Source of the DNA: Alteromonas gilva
GTDB taxonomy: Bacteria; Pseudomonadota; Gammaproteobacteria; Enterobacterales; Alteromonadaceae
NCBI RefSeq assembly: GCF_028595265.1
Contig: NZ_JAQQXP010000001.1
Span: 310,001 to 374,000, forward strand
Length of the DNA stretch: 64,000 nucleotides
Direction of reading: 5' to 3'
Positions 43,492 to 50,909 of the stretch are shown piece by piece. The position numbers and the translations under genes were made by a program. Every line of letters starts with the position of its first letter. Position 1 is the stretch's first letter. The notes beneath the pieces are model-generated. The model was not told the DNA's origin. It was given only the letters and a program-made list of their open reading frames with translations, and did no database searches.

Positions 43492-44074
43492 CGACAATGT
43501 TATGCTTCTTTTTATAGTAATTTCGGTATACCAGCTCGATGACAATGAATCCAGCCATCAGCAAGTAGGATAGTAGCCCGTTATACAAAGTCCAGACAGC
43601 GAGGCTGGCAAACCAGACCGTCCAGGCTGCCACAGCACTGTTAAGCAATAACAGGCACCCCCAGGCTATGCAGAGCTTTTGCAGGTAACCGCTGGCTTGC
43701 GCTGGCGGTTGTTTGCCCCCAGCGACTGCAAACCGTTCAATAAGGTTATGCTCGTCCCGTAGGGACAAAAGAAATATCAGCCCCATAAACGCGCTCATCA
43801 TTACTGGGTAGCATTTTAGTAGTACGGTGCTGTCGAGAAGTATCATAACACTGCTAAAAACTGCGATCACCGCGGTGATAATCCAGTCACTGCGTTGCCG
43901 TTTTTTTCCTGCCACAATAAGCCGCAACAGGGCCATCACCAGCAATAATGCGCCAAACCAATATGGCGCGATGGCATCAATGTTTAAGTACACCAAAAAA
44001 GGATAAGCAAGGGTTACCAGCAAAACCAGTATCGGCAGCAAATCCTTTAGCCCGCGCGGCACTCCGGTGCTCAT
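43484..44074 (-). CDS. COG4648-like inner-membrane protein of aryl-polyene clusters
   Basis: A 196-residue protein with five or six transmembrane segments (for example LLPILVLLVTLAYPFLVYL and YLLMAGFIVIELVYR). It matches the small membrane protein regularly present in proteobacterial aryl-polyene clusters, whose biochemical role is not established. The start ATG overlaps the halogenase-like gene's stop by one base (TGATG). Confidence 0.8.
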   Translation of the reverse strand: MSTGVPRGLKDLLPILVLLVTLAYPFLVYLNIDAIAPYWFGALLLVMALLRLIVAGKKRQRSDWIITAVIAVFSSVMILLDSTVLLKCYPVMMSAFMGLIFLLSLRDEHNLIERFAVAGGKQPPAQASGYLQKLCIAWGCLLLLNSAVAAWTVWFASLAVWTLYNGLLSYLLMAGFIVIELVYRNYYKKKHNIVDE

Positions 44075-45645
44075 CAGGCCAGCACACTTAACCTGTAATC
44101 ACCAAGAATAATGCGTTCTTCTTCGCTGATATCGGTTGATGCATCGTCACTTAACATATCTTCAAAGTAGGGCACCACTTTTTCCATAATGGCGATATTC
44201 TTGGCCAGGGTTTTAGCAATGTCGACATTGGGTTCCTTCAAAATGTCATTCAACTCGCCCAGGCAGGGCACTAAAAACTGATCCATAAACACACCTTTGG
44301 CGGGCAGTACCAAACGTTTTCTGGCGCGTTCGCTAAGCAGCATTTGCATTTTCTGGTTAAGCTGTTGCGTTTTCATTAGATCTGGCGTGATTTTACGCAT
44401 TGTCTCGATATCGCCGATCGCGTCGGTAAAGAAAAGTAACGCAAAAACACCCCAGTAGTAGGTGTAGTCCCACACCAGCTTAACCGACATCATTTTGCGG
44501 TCGCCAAACCCGCCGTACTGGTCTTTATACAGTGAGAGCGTGTTGGTGAAAAAGGCGTCGTAAAACTTATGGAAAAGCACGCTCTCAAAACGAATGTCCT
44601 GGCCTTTTAAATCCCGCTCAATGAGGTGCGTAACGAAGGTGTTGTTCAGTGCAATAAAGTCGCTGCCCGGCGAGTAGAAGGGATCTGCAAACGCGCCGGC
44701 TTCGCCCGTCATCGCCCAGCCCTCGTCGGAAAACATTTGTTTACAACCGTAGGAGTAGCCCTGCATTAATTTAAAATCAAGCAGTTCTGCGCCTTCGATA
44801 GCACTGGCGCAGAGCGGATGCTCCTTTTCAAGCCATGCCATTGTGTCGGCGAATGACTGAATGCCACTGTCGGCAAGTGCCTGATCATCCATCACGATAC
44901 CAAAACTGGTTGCCCCCGATGCCAGAGGAATTATCCAAATCCAGTAGCCGGGCCCCATTAAATGGTTGGTGCTTAGCCAGCGTTTACCGGGGGCGCATAC
45001 CCGCTTTTGCCACGCGGCGTTATCAGACCAATCATCAAGGATGACGCGTTTATCGATTCGGAAAAACACCGCATTGCCCTGATGACCTGTGGGAGTCTGC
45101 AGTTGTAATTTATTTCTGAGCAGGGCTTGCCGACCGGCAGCGTCTACCAGCCATCGTGCAGTAAACGAATAGGTTTCATTGCCCTGTTTACAATCGACCT
45201 TGTGTTGCTTGTCTCCCAGCGATATATCGCCGAGCGTAGCACCATCGACAATACTGACACCTTTGCCAACGAGCAGTTCGTGGAGGTAGTTCTCTAAGGT
45301 TCCGCGCTCAATCTGGTAGGCTGGTATGCCGAAAAGTTCGCTGACACCCAGCTCATCGTACTCGCTGAAATCACCGTCTATATTGCCAAAGAAAAGACGC
45401 AGCCCGTACTTGCGCAGGTGCTTTGCTTTAAAATGGGCGTCGAGCCCTAACACCTCGGTGAAATAATGAGCGCCAATCTCGACCGTCGATTCACCTACTT
45501 TAGCGATGGTATCGTGGACCGGAAACGTATTCTTTTCGATGATCGTAATGCTTACAGAAGGGGTGCGATTAAGAATTTGCAGTGCCAGACTCATTCCGGC
45601 GAGGCCGCCGCCGACAATAATAATATCCGTATTAATATGTTTCAT
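44074..45645 (-). CDS. FAD-dependent halogenase-like oxidoreductase
   Basis: A 523-residue flavoprotein. The dinucleotide-binding motif IIIVGGGLAGMS (GxGxxG, residues 12-17) is followed by KVGESTVE and Lys79 in HLRKYGLRLFF, which matches the position of the hypohalous-acid-carrying Lys79 of tryptophan halogenases. WIWIIP at 235-240 fits the halogenase signature WxWxIP, which ordinary flavin monooxygenases lack. It would need reduced FAD from a separate reductase. Xanthomonadins are brominated aryl polyenes, so ring or chain halogenation is a reasonable role. Related proteins in some polyene clusters are annotated only as oxidoreductases, so hydroxylation remains possible. Confidence 0.82.
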   Translation of the reverse strand: MKHINTDIIIVGGGLAGMSLALQILNRTPSVSITIIEKNTFPVHDTIAKVGESTVEIGAHYFTEVLGLDAHFKAKHLRKYGLRLFFGNIDGDFSEYDELGVSELFGIPAYQIERGTLENYLHELLVGKGVSIVDGATLGDISLGDKQHKVDCKQGNETYSFTARWLVDAAGRQALLRNKLQLQTPTGHQGNAVFFRIDKRVILDDWSDNAAWQKRVCAPGKRWLSTNHLMGPGYWIWIIPLASGATSFGIVMDDQALADSGIQSFADTMAWLEKEHPLCASAIEGAELLDFKLMQGYSYGCKQMFSDEGWAMTGEAGAFADPFYSPGSDFIALNNTFVTHLIERDLKGQDIRFESVLFHKFYDAFFTNTLSLYKDQYGGFGDRKMMSVKLVWDYTYYWGVFALLFFTDAIGDIETMRKITPDLMKTQQLNQKMQMLLSERARKRLVLPAKGVFMDQFLVPCLGELNDILKEPNVDIAKTLAKNIAIMEKVVPYFEDMLSDDASTDISEEERIILGDYRLSVLA

Positions 45646-45652
45646 AACCTGC

Positions 45653-46465
45653 CTAAGTACGGGTGAAAGTAACTGACGTGCACTGGCTCAGCGGCATTAC
45701 CACGGAAGTATTGCCGTTTGATGTGGTGATTAATTCTGCCAGACAGAGCACTTTAGCGCTGGGGTTAGCATTATACATGGCAGTGATATAATCGCTGTCA
45801 CTGTTTAAAGCAGGCCAGGTTTGCTGGTTTGTTACGTTGACTTGAGCCGTGATTTCAATGCCATCTGTTTCGGCATCGTCGGGTACAATCACCAGCGAAA
45901 ACGCAAATGATTCCTGGTTGCTCAGAATTGGCCTTAGTACGTCTGCTACCGGTGCATCGTAAAATGTCACCAGCATTGGTTTATGCTCTGTTACGCACTG
46001 GATTATGGCTTCGACCAGGGTTAACGACACCGACTCTTCATACCCTGCAACTGAGTTAGCGGCACTCATTGTGCCGGTACTGATCGTCCAGTAACCTGCC
46101 GGCGCATTGTGCACCGAGTTGTGGAACTTGGTTGGAGAGAGTTCTTTATGCTCTGAAGCTAAGGTTCTGCACATGTAGTCGGTGAGATCAGTATCGCCCA
46201 ATCCTGATGCAAACACACAGGTTAGCGTGCAGGGGTCAAGGCTGGCTGACTGAGTTGCCTGCCAGGAGCTTTCCACCGCAAGGCGCACTGGTAATGGCGC
46301 ACGGCGACGTTCGTTGGCAGGAATTATGGTCGGCTTAGGTCCTTTGTTCTTGGTGTCAGGCAAGGAGGCACCGCTGAGCAGTTGCTGTAGCGCATCCCAA
46401 CTATCGAAGTAGCTGCCCCAGGCACCCATCCCTGCAATTTTACATTTTAGTTCTTTCGCCTGCAT
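45653..46465 (-). CDS. Beta-ketoacyl synthase chain-length factor
   Basis: A 270-residue ketosynthase-like protein of the truncated N-terminal type (Ketoacyl-synt_2). It has the fold motif IAGMGAWGSYFDSWDAL at the start and FHNSVHNAPAGYWTISTG where a ketosynthase would have its nucleophile region, but the active Cys is replaced within STGTMSAANS. It is thus expected to be a non-catalytic partner, like the chain-length factor (ApeC) of studied systems. It starts one base after the ketosynthase stop; the ATG at 46465 is preceded by AGGT. Confidence 0.87.
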   Translation of the reverse strand: MQAKELKCKIAGMGAWGSYFDSWDALQQLLSGASLPDTKNKGPKPTIIPANERRRAPLPVRLAVESSWQATQSASLDPCTLTCVFASGLGDTDLTDYMCRTLASEHKELSPTKFHNSVHNAPAGYWTISTGTMSAANSVAGYEESVSLTLVEAIIQCVTEHKPMLVTFYDAPVADVLRPILSNQESFAFSLVIVPDDAETDGIEITAQVNVTNQQTWPALNSDSDYITAMYNANPSAKVLCLAELITTSNGNTSVVMPLSQCTSVTFTRT

Positions 46466-46466
46466 T

Positions 46467-47645
46467 TTACTCTGACCTGCTAAACAAAAGCGTACAATTA
46501 TTGCCGCCAAATCCAAAGGAGTTTGTCATTACGTGCTGACATACTCTGTGTTCGTCAGTCGCTTTTATTGACAGGCATAGCGCCTCATCAAGGGTCTCCA
46601 GGTTTTTGGAGCCCGGAATAATATTCGTATTGAGGGTATCCATAGCAATAATTGCTTCGGTGATTCCCGCCGCCCCCAGGGTATGTCCCATCCAGGCTTT
46701 TGTCGATGAGCATTGGGTAGACGCCGGGAACAGTGCCGAAATTAATTGCCCCTCGATAAGATCATTGGCGCGGCTTGACGTGCCATGCAGGTTGATATAA
46801 TCAATCTCTGCCGCTTGCCGGTTCGCTTGCCTGAGGGCCTGGGTCATTGACAGTCGGGCACCCAAACCATCGGGATGAGGATGTGACATGTGATAGGCGT
46901 CTGAGCTTTCACCGTAACCGGTCAGGCAGATACCACTGCCGTTAGTGTTGTCGCCGGAGCGCTGCAGAACGGCAAAACCTGATGCTTCGCCAAGGTTGAT
47001 GCCATCGCGGTGTTGGTCAAAAGGCTTGCAAGGATTGGGCGATAACAACTGCAGGGAATTAAAACCATGCAATACACTCAGACACAGCGTATCCACGCCG
47101 CCAACCAGCACCGCATCGACTATGCCGGTTTCAAGCCAGCGTGCGCCGGTTGCAAAAACTTTAGCCGAAGAGGAACAGGCAGTATTGATCGTTAATGAAG
47201 GGCCGGTAATACCCGTCAAATGCGCGACAAATAAACTCGGCGCGTGGGGGTTGTGGACGAAAGGTTGCTTAAAGGCCTCGGTAAGCGCTCCTGCCTCATT
47301 TAGTTGAGTGTACGCCGTTTCGGTGCGATCTATACTGGAGGTACTTGAACCCATGACCAGTCCGACTCTGGCAGCGCCGTACTGGCTGATTAACCCAGAG
47401 ACTGTCTGGCGAATACTGCCTTGCTCATATCCCAGCGCTGCCAGTGCGTTGTTACGGCTTTGCCATGGGCCGAGGTCATTTACGTCGTTGACCTGTTCGA
47501 CAAGTCCTATCCAGGTATCAAGGTCTGAACCCGCCAGGTTGTTCTTAATGAGGCCGCTGTCGTGTAGTTTCAGCGCGTTTCTTAAAGCCTTGAGATTTAA
47601 ACCGGCAGCTGAGCAGGTTTCGTAGTCGATGATATCTATTTTCAT
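46467..47645 (-). CDS. Ketosynthase, partner of the chain-length factor
   Basis: A 392-residue beta-ketoacyl-ACP synthase with intact triad: Cys in TINTACSSSAK, His in NLHGTSSRAND and His in AWMGHTLGAAG. It is followed directly by the chain-length factor gene, which suggests a KS:CLF heterodimer that sets polyene length. It lies 55 bases after the ACP gene at the head of the operon. Confidence 0.92.
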   Translation of the reverse strand: MKIDIIDYETCSAAGLNLKALRNALKLHDSGLIKNNLAGSDLDTWIGLVEQVNDVNDLGPWQSRNNALAALGYEQGSIRQTVSGLISQYGAARVGLVMGSSTSSIDRTETAYTQLNEAGALTEAFKQPFVHNPHAPSLFVAHLTGITGPSLTINTACSSSAKVFATGARWLETGIVDAVLVGGVDTLCLSVLHGFNSLQLLSPNPCKPFDQHRDGINLGEASGFAVLQRSGDNTNGSGICLTGYGESSDAYHMSHPHPDGLGARLSMTQALRQANRQAAEIDYINLHGTSSRANDLIEGQLISALFPASTQCSSTKAWMGHTLGAAGITEAIIAMDTLNTNIIPGSKNLETLDEALCLSIKATDEHRVCQHVMTNSFGFGGNNCTLLFSRSE

Positions 47646-47700
47646 TTGATAGGGGCCTTCGGGGACGGTAATACACCTTTACCCAGCGCAGGCCAGCTTC

Positions 47701-47964
47701 TCACTTATTGTTTTCAACGAACGCCGTCAAGCTTCTTAACGTAGCAAATGCTTCGCGGGTGCCTTCATCTTCAGCTTTGATTTGAACACCGTATTCTTTT
47801 GAAATCGCCAGCGAAATTTCCAGTGCATCGATGGAGTCGAGTCCTAGCCCGTCACCGAATAATTGTTCCTCCGGATCGATCTCGTCCGCTTCCATGTCCT
47901 CAAGGTTTAAGGCTTCCACCATTAGTTGAGCCATTTTTAATTCGGATTCGGTCTGTGTAGCCAT
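47701..47964 (-). CDS. Acyl carrier protein (aryl-polyene, first copy)
   Basis: An 87-residue acidic ACP with the phosphopantetheine Ser in GDGLGLDSIDALEISLAI. It is the first gene of the long operon and is divergent from the phosphopantetheinyl transferase that should activate it. Confidence 0.94.
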   Translation of the reverse strand: MATQTESELKMAQLMVEALNLEDMEADEIDPEEQLFGDGLGLDSIDALEISLAISKEYGVQIKAEDEGTREAFATLRSLTAFVENNK

Positions 47965-48009
47965 AGTTGATACTGTCCTTACTATGAACGCTTTAATATG
48001 AAAAACCGC

Positions 48010-48021
48010 TAGTTTAAACTA
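48010..48021. promoter_or_regulatory. Palindrome TAGTTTAAACTA in the ACP/PPTase divergent promoter
   Basis: A perfect 12-base palindrome in the 89-base gap between the ACP operon and the phosphopantetheinyl transferase gene. CGC at 48007-48009 extends the identity with the site at 38022-38036 (reverse orientation) to 15 bases. Confidence 0.55.
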
Positions 48022-48053
48022 ATGTTACAGTAAAAACTATTTCAACGGATTGT

Positions 48054-48842
48054 ATGTTTCCTGGTTTTGTTTGCTCTGCACCAGTACAAACTTTAGGTAC
48101 CAACGAGGTTCATCTTTGGCTGATCAGGGTCGACGAAATACTACGCAGAAAATGTCTCAACAGCCTGCTTCCTCTGCTCTGTACTGAAGAACAACAAAGG
48201 ATGGAAAGCTATCGCTCTGAAGCCCGACAGCAATTATTCGTAGTCGGGCGGTCGGCGTTGCGGTTAATCTTAAGCGCGCTCATCACCGGCACAACGCCCG
48301 AATCCTTGCGCTTTACAACCAGCTCCCATGGCAAACCGGCCTTGCAAAACAATACCAGCCAATTGCAATTTAATTTGTCACACTCACATGATGCCGTTGT
48401 TATTGCTGTAACCAGGGGCGCGGCTATTGGCGTGGATGTTGAGTTTATGAAAGCCCGCCCGACGATGGCAGATATCGCTCAGCATTATTTTCATCGGCAG
48501 GAATGGCATAGTGTTAAACAGGCAATCGAAAGTGGCGATAAGCGTCATGCCTTGCAGCAGTTTTATAAGGTCTGGGCCTTAAAAGAAGCGTTCATAAAAG
48601 CCGAGGGAAGGGGAATGGCGATACCCGGGGACAGCTTTTATTTTCATCCTATCGACACACCGAGCCCAGCTATGGCTTTGACCGATGACATCACCACGGA
48701 TGCTACTCATTGGCACTTTCATCACCAGTTTGTTGACTCTCAGTACAGTGTTGCTCTGGCGCTTAACGCAACCGGGTGTGAAGACAAGCTTATTATTAAA
48801 CAACGACAATTAAGCCCCGGCCTTAGTGTTTGGGCAAGTTAA
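48054..48842 (+). CDS. 4'-phosphopantetheinyl transferase (Sfp type)
   Basis: A 262-residue enzyme that converts apo-ACP to holo-ACP using CoA. The Sfp-type motifs are HGKPALQNNTSQLQFNLSHS, AIGVDVEFMK (Mg-binding Asp/Glu) and KVWALKEAFIKAEGRGM. It faces the ACP operon, its natural substrate genes. The ATG at 48054 is used; no strong ribosome site is visible. Confidence 0.93.
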   Translation: MFPGFVCSAPVQTLGTNEVHLWLIRVDEILRRKCLNSLLPLLCTEEQQRMESYRSEARQQLFVVGRSALRLILSALITGTTPESLRFTTSSHGKPALQNNTSQLQFNLSHSHDAVVIAVTRGAAIGVDVEFMKARPTMADIAQHYFHRQEWHSVKQAIESGDKRHALQQFYKVWALKEAFIKAEGRGMAIPGDSFYFHPIDTPSPAMALTDDITTDATHWHFHHQFVDSQYSVALALNATGCEDKLIIKQRQLSPGLSVWAS

Positions 48843-48931
48843 TCATTAACCTATTATAGAATGCTAAATGTTTGAAAGTAGGATAAATTAAACATCACAA
48901 GGAATCGCCGCCCAATAAAAAGGAGTGTTTG

Positions 48932-49846
48932 GTGAAGCAGATTTTTCAATTGGTAAAAGCGGCGACAAAAAAAGCGGACAAACCGCTACTGGAACAGTGG
49001 TTTAGTGAGCATGAAAGTATGGCGCTGCCTGAGGTGGCGACTACCCGCTACTTTACCTCTGCCGATTACCGCATCAGGTTAAACGCTTTTAACCAACTGC
49101 ACGACTGGCATAAACAGTATCTGCATCCATGCTTTCCGCAACTGCTGGGGCTATCACAGCATATTTCGGCTTTATCTCACTCTCATTCACCGTTTTCTTT
49201 GATTGGCCTGGTACACGTTGGCAATGAGATCAGACAGTATCAACCACTTAGTAACGAGGAGCTGTGTTTACACTGTTATTTTGACAAAATAACGCCGCAT
49301 CAATACGGCGTTCAGGTTGATATAAATACTAACGTCAGTCAGGGGGGAAAGCATTGCCAGACGCTGCGCAGCACCTATCTTTACAGGCTACCTTCCATTG
49401 ACATTCTTAGTCACAGCGCAAAATCAGACCCAGTGCCAGGCAGCGAGAAACTCTTGCCTCTGCCAGAGCACTCTCAATTACAGTTTAAATCTGGGATAGG
49501 TCGGCAATATGCGCGAATAAGTGGCGATTATAACCCTATCCATTTAGCTAAATGGAGTGCCAGACTAGCAGGCTTTAAAGATGTTATGGCGCATGGCATG
49601 CATGTACTGGCAATGACGTTATCTAAATTAAATCATAACTGGCAATTACCGTTAGAAAAGACAGTCATTGCCAGTCAATTCAGCCGCCCGGTTTTACTGC
49701 CATCGTCATTAACACTTAAGAGCTCGGCATTAAATTCAGATCACGCAACGCCGGTTCACTTTGATTTAACTAACCCTTCGGCTCCACGCCGAAGGCAGTC
49801 AGTAATGTCCGGAGAAATTAGAAAAATCTGTGTAGCTAAAAGTTAG
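48932..49846 (+). CDS. MaoC-like hot-dog dehydratase/hydratase
   Basis: A 304-residue protein with a C-terminal MaoC-type hydratase domain. ARISGDYNPIHLAKWSARLA carries the Asp/His active site (GDxNPxH) and DVMAHGMHVLAM the second strand. The N-terminal half is probably the companion hot-dog. GTG at 48932 lies seven bases after AAAAGGAG and is preferred to TTG at 48929. Co-direction with the phosphopantetheinyl transferase suggests membership of the cluster, but it is not a standard aryl-polyene gene. Confidence 0.8.
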   Translation: MKQIFQLVKAATKKADKPLLEQWFSEHESMALPEVATTRYFTSADYRIRLNAFNQLHDWHKQYLHPCFPQLLGLSQHISALSHSHSPFSLIGLVHVGNEIRQYQPLSNEELCLHCYFDKITPHQYGVQVDINTNVSQGGKHCQTLRSTYLYRLPSIDILSHSAKSDPVPGSEKLLPLPEHSQLQFKSGIGRQYARISGDYNPIHLAKWSARLAGFKDVMAHGMHVLAMTLSKLNHNWQLPLEKTVIASQFSRPVLLPSSLTLKSSALNSDHATPVHFDLTNPSAPRRRQSVMSGEIRKICVAKS

Positions 49847-49871
49847 CGGGGGCTAAGCTTTGTATGTAGCT

Positions 49872-50326
49872 TTAATTCTTCTCATACTCCTTGGCTTTTG
49901 GGTTAGATAACATTTGATCAAGACTCCTGTTGATGATGTCGTCAAACGTTTTACCCATCGCAGCCATTGAGTCTTGTCCAGATTCGCCAAAGCCGATAAG
50001 TTCACTATTGGATTTATCCCTGACTTCAATTCTTAGGTTACTGAGAAACATGCGCATATCCCACTGCCACCTATCGAGATAGCTCACTATAAACTCTGCG
50101 CTTTCCGGTGCTTGACCTGATCACCATATGCGGCATCTAAACCACGATCATTTAAGATCCGTGAGATATTGATATGTAGGTCGCGTGAGTCTTTGGGTTG
50201 ATGTTCGACATAAAATTTCCCTTTATAAGCTGAAGAAGCCAGCTGCCGTCCATCCAACGATGTACATCCCCCTAACAAAAGCATAAAAATCAGAGAGAAC
50301 GGCATTAATAGTTTGATATTTTTCAT
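49872..50326 (-). pseudogene. Small lipoprotein gene split by a frameshift
   Basis: The 5' part (from ATG 50326) codes a lipoprotein signal with lipobox LLGGC and continues to AAYGDQ; the frame then ends at a stop near 50090. Reading the -1 frame from the same place gives QAPESAEFIVSYLDRWQWDM, which continues to the stop at 49872. The joined product would be about 150 residues, and the region is one base short of a whole number of codons. The pattern resembles small enterobacterial-type lipoproteins with a YxDRWxWD motif. A single-base deletion in or near GATCAGGTCAAGC explains the data; a sequencing error is the alternative. Confidence 0.75.
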
Positions 50327-50350
50327 TTTCTTCCTTGTTATTGTTGGCAA

Positions 50351-50909
50351 AACCGAAAGGTCTTTGTGGCGCGAAAACTAAGATGTAAGCGCTTAACCGT
50401 AGGTAAAATTACCAGCTTAAATGTGGTCAGTCAAAGTTATACCTTTGCAGTGCTCCGGTTATTTTTTATAGGTTAGGGGGGTAGATAATCGGGCAAGTCT
50501 GGCGAAGATAAAGACTACTGACCGGATTAATGTATTTAGATCCTCAATAGCAAATGACGAACCGTAAACACCTGATGTCATCGGAATTGTGTGAGTGTCC
50601 CAATGATGCTATCGCGAGTTGTCTACTGTCTTTGTTGGCCAGCGTCCTCTGCGGCGATATCGATTCACGTTGGGCGAAATACGACAAAATATTCTAAATA
50701 TTACTCTTTCTGTATACCAAGAAACCGTAAGTGTCATACGAGTTCAGGGGCGAATTTAGCTAATCTTATATCATCCAGTTAATGCTTGTTTTCGATCTAC
50801 ACTCAGCCCGGCTGCGTACTACTCTTTACATCATTGTACAAACTGAACGATGCAAACTAGGCTTTAACCTCAATAGGTTAAACCGTAATATCAGTAAGGA
50901 GCGTGAATA
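50351..50909. other. Gene-free region upstream of katG
   Basis: About 559 bases without a supported gene. Near katG there is an 8-bp inverted repeat (TTTAACCT, 50863-50870, and AGGTTAAA, 50875-50882) that could be a regulatory site or mRNA hairpin. No clear OxyR or other consensus could be fixed. A 63-codon plus frame at 50591-50782 has no ribosome site and is not called. Confidence 0.45.

Noticed and set aside
50591..50782. 63-codon frame upstream of katG
   Set aside because: No ribosome site and composition typical of non-coding translation.
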